Of a stretch of 64,000 nucleotides of DNA, positions 1 to 9,087 are shown in pieces. Position 1 is the first letter of the stretch. Every line of letters starts with the position of its first letter. The DNA comes from Haloplanus salinus (GTDB taxonomy: Archaea > Halobacteriota > Halobacteria > Halobacteriales > Haloferacaceae): the NCBI RefSeq assembly GCF_003336245.1, contig NZ_QPHM01000001.1, positions 2,670,113 to 2,734,112 of the forward strand. The letters are read 5' to 3'. Made by a program: the position numbers and the translations under genes. The notes under the pieces are model-generated. The model saw only the letters and a program-made list of their open reading frames with translations. It ran no database searches and was not told the origin of the DNA.

Positions 1-189
1 ATCGAACTCGACGTGGTCGACGAGACGGTCACCTACGACGGCAACACGGTCGGCGTCGACATCGACGAGGCGATGCACGGGGCCTTGGTCCAGGGCATCT
101 GGGACACGGTTGCCCTGCTTCGGTCGAACATGGACACCATCGACGAGACGGCGACGAACCTGCCGTACGTCGACTCGCGGTCGCGATGA
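1..189 (+). CDS. leuD: 3-isopropylmalate dehydratase small subunit, C-terminal end (partial)
   Basis: The reading frame is open from the first base and ends in TGA at 187-189, so only about 62 C-terminal residues are present. The residues around '[17 protein letters not shown]' resemble the tail of LeuD, which with LeuC isomerises isopropylmalate in leucine biosynthesis. The stop overlaps the ATG of leuB (ATGA), which supports a leu operon with translational coupling. The identification rests mainly on this neighbour, since the swivel-domain core lies outside the window. Confidence 0.8.
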   Translation: MELDVVDETVTYDGNTVGVDIDEAMHGALVQGIWDTVALLRSNMDTIDETATNLPYVDSRSR

Positions 190-1166
190 GCGAGACCATC
201 GCGGTCGTCCCCGGCGACGGCATCGGCCACGAAGTCGTGCCCGCCACGCTGCGCGTCCTCGACGCCGTCGCGGACTTCGAGTACGACCACGTCGAGGCGG
301 GCGACGCCGTGGCGGAGCGGACGGGCGAGCCGCTGCCCGAGGAGACGCTCGCGGCCGTGACGAACGCCGACGCGACGCTGTTCGGCGCGACGGGCGAAAC
401 CTCGGCGGACGTCATCCTGCCGCTGCGGGACGCGGTGGACTCCTTTGTCAACATCCGCCCGGCGCGGACGTATCCGGGCGTCGACGCGGTGCAACCGGAG
501 ACGGACCTCGTCATCCTGCGGGAGAACACGGAGGGCGTCTACGCGGGGATCGAGGATCGTCTGACCGAGGACGTGTCGACGTTGACGCGGCTAATCACGC
601 GGTCGGCGTCCAGACGCCTCGGCGAATTCGCCTGCGAGTACGTCGCGGAGCAGGGGCTAGATGGGTTCACGATCGCCCACAAGAGCAACGTGATGCGCGT
701 GACCGACGGCCTGTTCGTCGATACTATCCACGAGGTGGCCGACGAACGCGGCGTCGCCGCCGACGAGGCGTACATGGACGCCATGGCGACGGGCTTAGCC
801 ATGGACCCGACGGGGTACGACGTGATCGTCTGTCCCAATCTGGCGGGCGACGTGCTGTCCGACCTCGCGGCGGGCCTGGTCGGTGGCCTGGGCCTCCTGC
901 CGAGCGCGAACGTCGGCTCCGAGCGGGGCATCTTCGAGCCAGTCCACGGCTGTGCGCCGGACATCGCGGGCGAGGGCGTCGCCAACCCGGCGGCGACGAT
1001 CCTCTCGGCGGCGATGCTGCTCGACTTCCTCGACCACGACGACGAGGCGGCGGCCGTGCGGACGGCCGTCGAAACGACGCTGGCCGAGGGGCCGCGGACG
1101 CCCGACCTCGGCGGGGAGGCGACGACCGACGCGGTCGCGGACGCGGTCGTCGACCGCCTGCCGTAG
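186..1166 (+). CDS. leuB: 3-isopropylmalate dehydrogenase
   Basis: This 326-residue protein belongs to the isocitrate/isopropylmalate dehydrogenase family, which oxidatively decarboxylates 3-isopropylmalate with NAD+ in leucine synthesis. Visible features are the N-terminal '[11 protein letters not shown]', the substrate-loop segment '[14 protein letters not shown]', the metal-binding '[17 protein letters not shown]' and the cofactor-binding '[18 protein letters not shown]'. Its length fits archaeal LeuB. The ATG overlaps the leuD stop, which fixes the start and supports co-transcription. An isocitrate or homoisocitrate dehydrogenase is less likely given the leuD neighbour. Confidence 0.94.
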   Translation: MSETIAVVPGDGIGHEVVPATLRVLDAVADFEYDHVEAGDAVAERTGEPLPEETLAAVTNADATLFGATGETSADVILPLRDAVDSFVNIRPARTYPGVDAVQPETDLVILRENTEGVYAGIEDRLTEDVSTLTRLITRSASRRLGEFACEYVAEQGLDGFTIAHKSNVMRVTDGLFVDTIHEVADERGVAADEAYMDAMATGLAMDPTGYDVIVCPNLAGDVLSDLAAGLVGGLGLLPSANVGSERGIFEPVHGCAPDIAGEGVANPAATILSAAMLLDFLDHDDEAAAVRTAVETTLAEGPRTPDLGGEATTDAVADAVVDRLP

Positions 1167-1213
1167 CGGGCACGGGACGACGATTTAGGTCGGGGCTGCC
1201 TCGTTCCCCACCC

Positions 1214-1363
1214 ATGCCCCAGGTTCACCCCGACGACGAGACGGCCGAACGGCTCGACGGACTGCGACAGGCGGACGAGGAGTACGACGAGACCGTCACC
1301 GAGCTCATCGACATCTACGAGGCGGAGGAGCTGACGTCGTTCCGGACCGGCGACGAGATTTAA
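1214..1363 (+). CDS. small acidic protein, VapB/DUF7557-like
   Basis: The frame encodes 49 residues beginning 'MPQVHPDDETAERLDGLRQ' and ending 'SFRTGDEI'. The pattern of an N-terminal strand, a helix with 'ETAERLDGLR' and a second helix 'DETVTELIDIYE' resembles short antitoxin-like proteins (VapB/RHH-type) that are common as solitary genes in haloarchaea. No toxin gene is adjacent. The stop overlaps the stop of the convergent gene at 1360-1797. A TATA-like 'gatttagg' lies about 30 nt before the ATG. Confidence 0.7.
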   Translation: MPQVHPDDETAERLDGLRQADEEYDETVTELIDIYEAEELTSFRTGDEI

Positions 1364-1797
1364 CTTTCGGCGTACGCCTCGCGAACGTCTTCCCACTTCC
1401 CCCTCTCCTCTAGCCGCGCCTGCAGCGCGTCGGCGTACTCGTCGACGAGTCGTTCGGCGGCGTCGAGGCGTTCCTCGCCGTCGTCGTCGTCCATCCCCAG
1501 AGCGCCGCGGATGGCGTCGAGGACGCCGGTGCCGCTGTCAGCCCGTTGCCCCCCGTCCGCCCCGCCGGGCATCCCCTGTTGCACCTTCTCCAGCTCCGGG
1601 AGCATCTGTGGGAGGCGCTCGGTGTCGGCGACGACCCGCGCCCGCTCCGGGTCGCCGGCGCGTTCGATGTCGAACTCGACGGCGGTCATGATCAACCCCC
1701 ACTCTTGATTCGAGAACTCCGACTCGCGGACCCGGTCGTTGAACTCCCGGTCGACGGCCATGCGGTCGCCGACGATCCGGTCGGTCCAGTCAGACAT
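1360..1797 (-). CDS. conserved haloarchaeal protein (DUF5799-like)
   Basis: The 145-residue protein begins 'MSDWTDRIVGDRMAVD' and contains 'NQEWGLIMTAVEFDIE', typical of a small soluble haloarchaeal family of unknown function (DUF5799 by recollection). The middle is a Gly/Asp-rich linker (about residues 75-105) followed by a helical C-terminus. The start was placed at the MSDW methionine because residues upstream are Arg-rich and unlike haloarchaeal coding sequence. It has no signal peptide or membrane segment. Function unknown. Confidence 0.75.
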   Translation of the reverse strand: MSDWTDRIVGDRMAVDREFNDRVRESEFSNQEWGLIMTAVEFDIERAGDPERARVVADTERLPQMLPELEKVQQGMPGGADGGQRADSGTGVLDAIRGALGMDDDDGEERLDAAERLVDEYADALQARLEERGKWEDVREAYAES

Positions 1798-2040
1798 GGC
1801 TGGTGGTACGGCGAGCCGGCGTATCAGGGTTTCCCACCGCGTACGCCGCCTCGATGACACGCATAACTTACGCGTGAGACGGCGGTACCACACGCGGGTT
1901 ATCGCGGCGTCCGGGCGGCCGGCACCGTTCACGCCGGCCGCCCGTCGTCGCCCGGCATAATCGAGGGACAGCGTCGGGGTCGCGCTGCCGACGGAGCCGG
2001 TGGATTTATACGCACACGTCGCTCGACGGAGGCTACGCAG

Positions 2041-2211
2041 ATGTTCGAATCACTGTATCGCGTTGGCGCGTTCGCGGCGTATCAGCTCACCCTGGCCGTC
2101 GGCATCGCTCTGATGCCGCTGGCCTTGCTCGCCCGCCGTCTCGGCGTCACGGTGCCGGTTGGCGATCTGGTGGCGGCGGCGGGGCGGGCGTACGACGGCG
2201 CCCGTCGGTAG
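2041..2211 (+). CDS. small membrane protein (56 aa)
   Basis: The frame encodes 56 residues starting 'MFESLYRVGAFAAYQLTLAV' with one hydrophobic segment (about residues 9-32) followed by a basic stretch 'LLARRLGV', so a single-pass membrane protein is likely. A TATA-like 'ggatttata' lies at 2003-2010, about 30 nt before the ATG, consistent with a leaderless transcript. No function can be assigned. It ends 41 nt before psmB, which has its own promoter. Confidence 0.6.
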   Translation: MFESLYRVGAFAAYQLTLAVGIALMPLALLARRLGVTVPVGDLVAAAGRAYDGARR

Positions 2212-2220
2212 GAAGGGTTG

Positions 2221-2228
2221 CATTTATC
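2221..2228 (+). promoter_or_regulatory. TATA element of psmB
   Basis: The motif 'catttatc' is centred about 28 nt before the ATG at 2253, the spacing expected of a haloarchaeal leaderless promoter. It supports the ATG rather than the GTG directly before it as the psmB start. Confidence 0.5.
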
Positions 2229-2252
2229 AGCGCGCCCCCGCAAGAATCGGTG

Positions 2253-2990
2253 ATGCGTACCCCGACGAATCAGGACTTTTCACGGACGCAAGACCGTCTC
2301 GACGGGAACGACCGCCCGGTCTTCGGGCCGGAGATCGGCGAGTTCACGAACACCGACGAGCGCCTCGCCGCAGCGGGCGACGAGGACAAGGAACTGAAAA
2401 CCGGCACGACGACCGTCGGCCTCTCGACGGAACACGGCGTCGTGATGGCGACGGACATGCGCGCGAGCGCGGGCCGGATGGTCTCCAGCAAGGACGTCCA
2501 GAAGGTCGAGCAGATCCATCCGACCGGCGCGCTCACCATCGCCGGATCGGTGTCGGCCGCCCAGTCGCTCATCCGCTCGCTCCGCTCGGAGACGAGCCTC
2601 TACGAGACGCGGCGGGGTAAGGACATGAGCATGGAGGCGCTGTCGACGCTCACGAGCAACTTCCTCCGCTCCGGCGCCTTCTTCATCGTCTCGCCGCTCC
2701 TCGGCGGCGTCGACGAGGACGGCGCTCACGTCTACAGCCTCGACCCCCTCGGCGGCATGATGGAGGAGGACTACGCCGTCTCCGGGTCGGGCAGCCAGTA
2801 CGCCCTCGGTGTCCTCGAACAGGAGTACGACGAGGGCCTGACGATGGACGAGGCGAAATCCGTCGCCGCTCACGCCATCCAGAGCGCCGTCGAGCGCGAC
2901 TTGGCCTCGGGCAACGGTATCAACGTCGCCGTGGTCACCGACGACGGCGTCGACATCACGAAACACAAGGAGTTCGAGGCGCTTCTCTGA
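2253..2990 (+). CDS. psmB: 20S proteasome beta subunit
   Basis: This 245-residue protein is the catalytic beta subunit of the archaeal 20S proteasome. An N-terminal propeptide of about 51 residues precedes 'TGTTTVGL'; autocleavage between Gly51 and Thr52 would expose the nucleophilic Thr. The later 'DMRASAGRMVSSKDVQKVEQ' contains the conserved Asp and Lys of the active site. The alpha subunit is not in the window. A PAC2-family protein, possibly a proteasome assembly chaperone, lies 30 kb away. The propeptide length resembles that of other haloarchaeal beta subunits. Confidence 0.95.
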   Translation: MRTPTNQDFSRTQDRLDGNDRPVFGPEIGEFTNTDERLAAAGDEDKELKTGTTTVGLSTEHGVVMATDMRASAGRMVSSKDVQKVEQIHPTGALTIAGSVSAAQSLIRSLRSETSLYETRRGKDMSMEALSTLTSNFLRSGAFFIVSPLLGGVDEDGAHVYSLDPLGGMMEEDYAVSGSGSQYALGVLEQEYDEGLTMDEAKSVAAHAIQSAVERDLASGNGINVAVVTDDGVDITKHKEFEALL

Positions 2991-3074
2991 GGCGGCTCGT
3001 TGGAACTGGTCACCGGCGGCTACCGTCTCCCGTCGACGACCGACGGTACAGGCTTACGACAACCCGTATGACGC

Positions 3075-4616
3075 TCACCACCACTCGGTGAACGTCCCGT
3101 CGAGCAGCGTTTCGGTCTGGCTGTCCACGTACGCCCGCTGCATCGCTGGAATCGCCGCCGCCAGCGACTCGCCGTCGTCGACCCGCGCCCGCACCCGGTC
3201 CCGCTTCCATTCGGCCGGCGTGATGCCCGAGTCGACACGCGCCCTGAGCGGAGCGACGTACGACTCCGCGTCCGCCTCCGTACAGCCCGCGCTCCGGAGG
3301 CCGTCGACGGCGTGTGAGAGGATGTCGTCGTACAGGCGTTCGGGGGCGGTCGTCTCCTCGCCGCTGTTGGTGATCCAGCGCTGCTCGCTTTTCAGCCCTC
3401 CACGGGCGGCCGCGTAGAAGTTCTCGCGGGCGGTCGTCCAGTCCTGCCCGATGACCGGATGCTCGTGTCGGGGCAGGCTCTCCATCAGCCCGGCGAACGT
3501 CGCCATGAACGAGATGGAGTCGCGGACGGTCGGTTGGGCGGCAATCGGCCGGAACTCGATGCGTGCGTTGGCCGACGAGCGGTCGGCGCCGTCGAAGACG
3601 GGGCGGACCCATCGCCAGAACGTGCCGTGTTTGCGCCGGAGCGTGGCGAACTTGTCGTCGAAGCGGTCACCGCGGTCGACGGGCATGGGGACTACCGTCG
3701 GGTCGTTGGCGACGCGGTCGACCGCCTCCTCGACGGTATTTAAATCCTCGGGGAACCGCACTTTCCGGGCGTTCTCGTTGTTGAGGACGGATTCGAAGAC
3801 GTGCACTCGGTTCTCGGCGCGGGCGTCGGCGACCACCGTCCCGGGGTCGACGCCGTCGTCGTAGAGATCCGGCGGGAAGAACGGGGAGTTGACGCCAAGC
3901 GCGAGGAGGGGGCCGGCGACCCGGAGGGCGTAGTTGTGGTAGGTCGGCAGGTCGGAGGCGTGGGGAACCTGGTAGTGGGGCTGGATCGACGTGATGAGGC
4001 TCTCGGGCATCACGGTGTCGGCTTCGAGGGTGACGTGTGGCGCGTCGACGCTAAATGGCGTCGGCGTGTTCGGCCCGTTAGCCATCGCGTGATACCGCAC
4101 GGCGTCAGTCATGTTGGTGGCGATGCGGACGCCCCCGTCCTCGACGCTGTCGGTCAGGTACCCCCGCGCCGTCTCGCCCGACGGCGGAATCGTCCAGATG
4201 CCGTCGCTGACGAGACGCATCCCCTCGATGCGCGTCGTCTGAAGCGCCGAGGAGAGATGCGACCGAACGCCGGCGGCCTGCGCCCGGAGCCCCTCGGCGT
4301 TCAGGGGCTGGGGGCTGGTCGTCAACTCGGCGTTGTGGAGCCCGAGTTCCTTCTCGAAGCGGATGAGTTCGAGGAGGCGACGCGGGACGCGGACGAGTTC
4401 CGCGCCCGTTTCGCCGTCCGCGCTCTCCCGTCGCCACCGCCCGTCCGCGACGGCGTAGAACTCGTACTCGAGTCCGACGATCGACCGGTGGTTGTCGAAC
4501 GTGCCGTCCTTGAGCTCGCTTTTGACCACCTCCGCGTCGGCCTGCGCCTGCGCCCGAAACTCCGAGACGTCGACGTCGAGTACGTCCCGGACCTGCGCCG
4601 CCAGGTCGCTGTCCAT
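3075..4616 (-). CDS. GCS2-superfamily carboxylate-amine ligase-like protein
   Basis: The 513-residue protein shows the hallmarks of the GCS2 (gamma-glutamylcysteine synthetase type 2) superfamily: 'GLEYEFYAV' near residue 48, 'HNAELTTSP' near 94, 'SIQPHYQVP', 'LALGVNSPFF', 'RIEFRPIAAQPTVRD' and 'ENFYAAARGGL'. The family joins a carboxylate to an amine using ATP. Haloarchaea make gamma-glutamylcysteine, but this protein is longer than the usual GCS2 enzyme, with an extra C-terminal helical region of about 100 residues. The substrate is therefore left open. It is convergent with psmB and divergent from the DNA ligase gene. Confidence 0.75.
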   Translation of the reverse strand: MDSDLAAQVRDVLDVDVSEFRAQAQADAEVVKSELKDGTFDNHRSIVGLEYEFYAVADGRWRRESADGETGAELVRVPRRLLELIRFEKELGLHNAELTTSPQPLNAEGLRAQAAGVRSHLSSALQTTRIEGMRLVSDGIWTIPPSGETARGYLTDSVEDGGVRIATNMTDAVRYHAMANGPNTPTPFSVDAPHVTLEADTVMPESLITSIQPHYQVPHASDLPTYHNYALRVAGPLLALGVNSPFFPPDLYDDGVDPGTVVADARAENRVHVFESVLNNENARKVRFPEDLNTVEEAVDRVANDPTVVPMPVDRGDRFDDKFATLRRKHGTFWRWVRPVFDGADRSSANARIEFRPIAAQPTVRDSISFMATFAGLMESLPRHEHPVIGQDWTTARENFYAAARGGLKSEQRWITNSGEETTAPERLYDDILSHAVDGLRSAGCTEADAESYVAPLRARVDSGITPAEWKRDRVRARVDDGESLAAAIPAMQRAYVDSQTETLLDGTFTEWW

Positions 4617-4708
4617 ACCCCCCCGTGTACGCTCAGCGTCTTGAATCCGGTGTCTTCAGCGGCCCCAACCCGCCGCGCTTAACCTCCGCGCGGACGGACT
4701 TCGAACGG

Positions 4709-6394
4709 ATGGACTTCGCCGACTTCGCCGACCGCGCCGCCGCCGTCGAGGCCGAATCCGCCGACCTCGAAGTTACCTCGCTGGTTGCGGACCTGTTCGT
4801 CGACTCCGGCATCGACCTCCCCGTCGTCGCCCGTCTCCTGCTCGGGCGCGTCGTCCCCGCGTGGGACTCGACGACCCTCGACGTGGGGCCCTCGCTCTGC
4901 CACGAGGCGCTCGCCCGCGCCGCCGGGCCGAACGTCATCGCCGACGACGTGGCCGACCGACTCGCCGAGGCGGGCGAAATCGGCGCCGTCGCCGAGTCGC
5001 TGGACCTCGACGGCCAGCAGGGACTCGCCACGTTCGGCGCCGCCGACCCCGAGCCGCTGACCGTCGCCGAGGTGGACACCCGTCTCCGTGACCTCGCCGC
5101 CGCCGCCGGCGCCGGGAGCCACGACCACAAGGTGGACGTCCTCTTCGGCCTGTTCAACCGGGCCGACTCGCTCTCGGCGCGCTATCTGGCGCGGCTCGTC
5201 CTCTCTGAGATGCGCGTCGGCGTCGGCGAGGGTATCGTCCGCGACGCCATCGCCGAGGCGTTCGACGTGCCCGTCGCCGCGGTCGAACGCGCCCTGCAGG
5301 TGGAGAACGACTGCGGTGCGGTTGCCGTCCGCGCCCGCGACAAGGGAACGGACGGGTTGAACGCGGCGGCACTCGTCGTCGGCCGACCGGTGAGCGCGAT
5401 GCTCGCGCAGGCCGGCACGGCGGTCGACGCCCTCGACGCCTGGGCGTCGGTCGCCGTCGAGACCAAGTTCGACGGCGCACGGGTCCAGGTCCACCACGAT
5501 CCGGCGGGCGACACCCGCGTGTTCTCCAGAAACCTGGAGGACGTGACCGACGCCCTGCCGGAGATCGTCGAGTTCGTCGCCGGGATCGACGTCCCCGTCA
5601 TCCTGGATGGCGAGGCGCTCGCCGTCGACGACGCGGGCGACCCGCTTCCCTTTCAGGAGGTGCTCCGCCGGTTCCGCCGCAAACACGACGTGGCACGGAT
5701 GCGCGAGGAGGTGACGATCGAGTTCAGGGCGTTCGACTGCCTCCACGTCGACGGGACGGACCTGCTCGACGCGCCGTTGCTCGACCGGCGGGAGCGACTG
5801 ACCGACGTACTGTCGCCGGTCGTCGACCGCCGGGCCACGGACGCAGCTCGTGGCGCCGCGCTCTCCCCGTTCGCCGTCGTCGACGGCGCAGACGCCATCG
5901 CCGCGCACGAGGCCGACGCCCTCGACGCGGGCCACGAAGGGATCATGCTCAAGGACCCCGACTCGGCGTACACGCCGGGCAAGCGGGGGCAGAACTGGCT
6001 GAAACGCAAGCCGGACGTCGAGACGCTGGACCTCGTAGTCACGGGCGCCGAGTGGGGGGAGGGGCGCCGGGCGAACCACCTCGGGACGTTCCTGCTGTCG
6101 GCACGGGCCGAAGACGGCTTCGTCACCATCGGCAAGGTGGCGACGGGGATCACGGACGAGCGGCTGGCGGACTTGACCGACCGGCTCGAACCCCTGATCC
6201 GGGGGCGGGAGGGGACCGAGGTGGACGTCGAGCCACGGGTCGTCTTGGAGGTGGGTTACGAGGAGATCCAGGCGTCGCCGACTTACGGGTCGGGCTACGC
6301 GCTCCGGTTCCCGCGCTTCGTCGCGGTCCGGGAGGACAAGACGCCGAATGAGGCGGACTCGCTGGCGCGGGTGGAGCGGCTGGTCGACGGCTGA
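4709..6394 (+). CDS. lig: ATP-dependent DNA ligase
   Basis: The 561-residue protein is a family B-type archaeal DNA ligase that seals nicks in replication and repair. The adenylated lysine lies in 'ETKFDGARVQVHH' (Lys253). An N-terminal DNA-binding domain precedes it, followed by motifs 'FSRNLEDVTDALPE', 'ILDGEALAV', 'EGIMLKDPDSAYTPG' and 'WLKRKPD', then an OB-fold ending 'LRFPRFVAVREDKTP'. The start at 'MDFADFADRA' was preferred because the upstream frame is unlike coding sequence. Length matches haloarchaeal ligases. Confidence 0.95.
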   Translation: MDFADFADRAAAVEAESADLEVTSLVADLFVDSGIDLPVVARLLLGRVVPAWDSTTLDVGPSLCHEALARAAGPNVIADDVADRLAEAGEIGAVAESLDLDGQQGLATFGAADPEPLTVAEVDTRLRDLAAAAGAGSHDHKVDVLFGLFNRADSLSARYLARLVLSEMRVGVGEGIVRDAIAEAFDVPVAAVERALQVENDCGAVAVRARDKGTDGLNAAALVVGRPVSAMLAQAGTAVDALDAWASVAVETKFDGARVQVHHDPAGDTRVFSRNLEDVTDALPEIVEFVAGIDVPVILDGEALAVDDAGDPLPFQEVLRRFRRKHDVARMREEVTIEFRAFDCLHVDGTDLLDAPLLDRRERLTDVLSPVVDRRATDAARGAALSPFAVVDGADAIAAHEADALDAGHEGIMLKDPDSAYTPGKRGQNWLKRKPDVETLDLVVTGAEWGEGRRANHLGTFLLSARAEDGFVTIGKVATGITDERLADLTDRLEPLIRGREGTEVDVEPRVVLEVGYEEIQASPTYGSGYALRFPRFVAVREDKTPNEADSLARVERLVDG

Positions 6395-6535
6395 CGACCC
6401 GGTTAACCTTCCGTTACGGCGTTTCAGCCCGGCCGTACCGAATTCTTTCAGCCACTTAACGATGCAATAGCTATCACCCGTAGCTCACACGTCACGTCCG
6501 AGGGGCACCCGTGGCCCATCGATCCCCGATCACCA

Positions 6536-8179
6536 ATGACGGACGAACGATTCGACGTTTCACGGCGGAAGGCACTGGCCGCACTCGGCACCATCGGCGT
6601 CGCCTCGGCGGGGGCGGGCCTCGGGACGAGCGCGTACTTCTCCGATCAGGAGACGTTCGAAAACAACCGGTTGGCCGCGGGGACGCTGGACATGAAGGTA
6701 GCGGCGACCGAGTACTACTCCGACTGGTCGTCCGACGAGGCCGAACTCGCGGGCATGGCGTCCGACGTGGACTCGACCGACATCCGCCTGCCGCCGGGCG
6801 AGGGCCAGAGCGACGCACAGGCCATCGCGCTCGACTTCGACGACGACTATCGGGGAGACGTGTACGGCGCGTTCTTCGGTACGACCGCCTCGGACGCGGA
6901 CGGAACCCCGTACAACGAGGTCAACGGCGGCGTCGCAGCCGCCGAGGACGGCGGCCTCTGTGGGACCGAGAGCGACGCCGACGGGCCGATGATCATCGAT
7001 ATCGGCGACGTGAAACCGGGTGACTTCGGCGGCGCGCAGTTCGCGTTCGAACTGTGTGACAACCCCGGCTACGTCTGGCTCACGGGTGGTCTCCGGGACG
7101 CCAACGAGAACGGGCGGACCGAACCCGAGGCGGACGACCCCGACGAGGAGGACGGCGTCGTGGAACTTCTCGACGAGATCCAGGTCGCCTCCAGCGTCGG
7201 TGCGATCAACGCGGATCCGTCGGGGTTCGAGGACACCGGGTCCGGCTTCCAGCCCGTCGAGCAGTACACGCTCCGAGAGTTCCTGACTCGTCTCAGCGAC
7301 GGCCCCGGCGAGGAGTTCTCCGCCGGGACGATGAACGCCGAGCTAGGTGGCGGCACGGGCGAACAGGGCTGTTTCGCCGGCGAGACGGTCCATCAGGTGA
7401 GCGTCGTCTGGTGGCTCCCGATCAACCACGGGAACCAGGTTCAGTCCGACTCCGTCAGCTTCGACCTCGGGTTCTACACCGAGCAGTGCCGGCACAACGA
7501 CGGCGAGGGGACGGCCGTCCGGACGCTTACCGACGCGAACGACTACGGCTTCGAGGCGGAGAGCGGTGGCGGGACGAGGGGTGACGGCTACTGGACCGAC
7601 GCCGACGGCGTCGACAACTCCAACGACGACCCGTACGAACAGCTCTATCTCGGCGGATTCCCGGACGTAGCGACGCTCGATCCGCTCCCAACGCCGTTCA
7701 CGCTCGGCGACATAGGGAGCGTCAGCTATCGGACCCGCACGGACGCGGACGAGACGCAGGACTACTTCCTGGAAATCTACACCGTCACCGACGGCACGAA
7801 CGACGACGCTTGGTATGGCCGGCTGTTACAGGCGTTACCCGGCGACGCGCTGAACCGGAACGCGCCCGCGGGCGAGTGGGTCACTTGGTCGACCGATCCG
7901 GGTCGGAATCAGCTCACGTGGAAAGACTACAACCGGAGTGGCATCTCCTTCGGCACACGGACCGGCGTTACGCTCGCCGATCTGCAGTCGACGACTGCCT
8001 TCGACTGGTCGGGCTTCGTGAGCGGTGCCGGCCCGACGGCGATCAACTACCGTGACGAGGAGATACTGACGTTCCGCGTCGCCACCGCCAGTGGGTGGTA
8101 CGACTCCCACGAAGGCGACCTCGACGCGGTTCAGATCGACCTCACCTCCGGCGACAGCGTGCTGTTCGATCTGGAGTAA
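6536..8179 (+). CDS. SipW-type signal peptide exported protein
   Basis: The 547-residue protein starts with 'SRRKALAALGTIG' and a hydrophobic stretch, then 'AYFSDQE' and 'NNRLAAGTLDMKV', the arrangement of TasA/CalY-like proteins cleaved by SipW-type signal peptidases. The N-terminal half (to about residue 320) is acidic with several Cys, including 'GGLCGTESD', 'FELCDNPGY' and 'EQGCFAGETVHQVSVVWWL'. A second part (about 330-547) looks like an added beta-rich domain. It is probably secreted or surface-bound. No adjacent SipW peptidase gene is seen. Confidence 0.75.
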   Translation: MTDERFDVSRRKALAALGTIGVASAGAGLGTSAYFSDQETFENNRLAAGTLDMKVAATEYYSDWSSDEAELAGMASDVDSTDIRLPPGEGQSDAQAIALDFDDDYRGDVYGAFFGTTASDADGTPYNEVNGGVAAAEDGGLCGTESDADGPMIIDIGDVKPGDFGGAQFAFELCDNPGYVWLTGGLRDANENGRTEPEADDPDEEDGVVELLDEIQVASSVGAINADPSGFEDTGSGFQPVEQYTLREFLTRLSDGPGEEFSAGTMNAELGGGTGEQGCFAGETVHQVSVVWWLPINHGNQVQSDSVSFDLGFYTEQCRHNDGEGTAVRTLTDANDYGFEAESGGGTRGDGYWTDADGVDNSNDDPYEQLYLGGFPDVATLDPLPTPFTLGDIGSVSYRTRTDADETQDYFLEIYTVTDGTNDDAWYGRLLQALPGDALNRNAPAGEWVTWSTDPGRNQLTWKDYNRSGISFGTRTGVTLADLQSTTAFDWSGFVSGAGPTAINYRDEEILTFRVATASGWYDSHEGDLDAVQIDLTSGDSVLFDLE

Positions 8180-8288
8180 TCCTCCGGCCGATCCCCCTTC
8201 CACGTCGTGACCGTCAGACGGCCGGCGTCGTCGCCGGACTCGATCGGGAGCGGGGCGGCCACGGGCGACCGAAAACCAGCCGCAAGAG

Positions 8289-8296
8289 GGTATATG
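8289..8296 (+). promoter_or_regulatory. TATA element of the MBL-fold gene
   Basis: The motif 'ggtatatg' is centred 28 nt upstream of the ATG at 8321, consistent with leaderless transcription of the hydrolase gene. Confidence 0.45.
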
Positions 8297-8320
8297 TGCG
8301 AGTAGCACTCTCGTTCCACG

Positions 8321-9085
8321 ATGACCGTCCGCCACGACAGCCTCTCGATCCGCTGGCTCGGCTACGCCACCGCCCGCCTCAGCGACGGCGAGACGACCGT
8401 CTACACCGATCCCGGCCGCTACGGCGTCCTGACCGGCGAGTGGGACGCCCCCGCGGGCGTCGATACCCGTCACCCCGCTGGCCCGGCATACGACGCCCGC
8501 GACGGCGACGTGGTCCTCGTCACCCACGACCACCACTACGATCCCGACGGGATTCGCCGCGTCGCCGCGCCCGACGCGACGCTCGTCGTCTACGACGGCG
8601 TCGACGCCGAACGGGCGGGGCGTCCACCTGCGCCCGAGGCGCTCGCGGGGACGGAGGGGTACGACCTGCTCCGGATCGGGGAGCGGGAGACGGTCGCGGC
8701 GGGAGACGTTCCGGTCCGAAGCGTGCCCGCGTACAACGACCCCGACGGGCCGCACGCAGGGCCGGACGGCTCGGTCACGCATCCCGAGGGGTTCGGCGTC
8801 GGCTACCGCTTCGTCGTCGGTGGCGTGTCGATCCTCTGGCCCGGCGACTCCGACACGTTACCCCTGCATCGCGAACTCGACGTCTCACTCCTCCTCGCCA
8901 ACGTCTCGGGATCGGTGTGTATGGACCGCCACGAGGCCGCCGGCCTCGCCGAGGCGCTCGACCCGAATCTCGTCTGTCCGATCCACTACGACACACAGTC
9001 GTTCCTCGCGGCGGATTCGCGGGCGTTCGCGGCCGACGTGGCCGGCCGCGGGGTTCCGGTCGTCCTCGACGAGGGGTGGGCGTAG
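8321..9085 (+). CDS. metallo-beta-lactamase-fold metal-dependent hydrolase
   Basis: The 254-residue protein resembles UlaG/UPF0173-type MBL-fold hydrolases. It begins with 'SIRWLGYATARL', has the metal site 'VTHDHHYDPDG' (HxHxxDG-like), then 'ILWPGDSDTLPLHRELDVS' with the conserved Asp, and a final His in 'VCPIHYDTQSF'. It is cytosolic with no signal peptide. The substrate cannot be inferred. It is convergent with the gene at 9088-9612. Confidence 0.85.
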   Translation: MTVRHDSLSIRWLGYATARLSDGETTVYTDPGRYGVLTGEWDAPAGVDTRHPAGPAYDARDGDVVLVTHDHHYDPDGIRRVAAPDATLVVYDGVDAERAGRPPAPEALAGTEGYDLLRIGERETVAAGDVPVRSVPAYNDPDGPHAGPDGSVTHPEGFGVGYRFVVGGVSILWPGDSDTLPLHRELDVSLLLANVSGSVCMDRHEAAGLAEALDPNLVCPIHYDTQSFLAADSRAFAADVAGRGVPVVLDEGWA

Positions 9086-9087
9086 GC

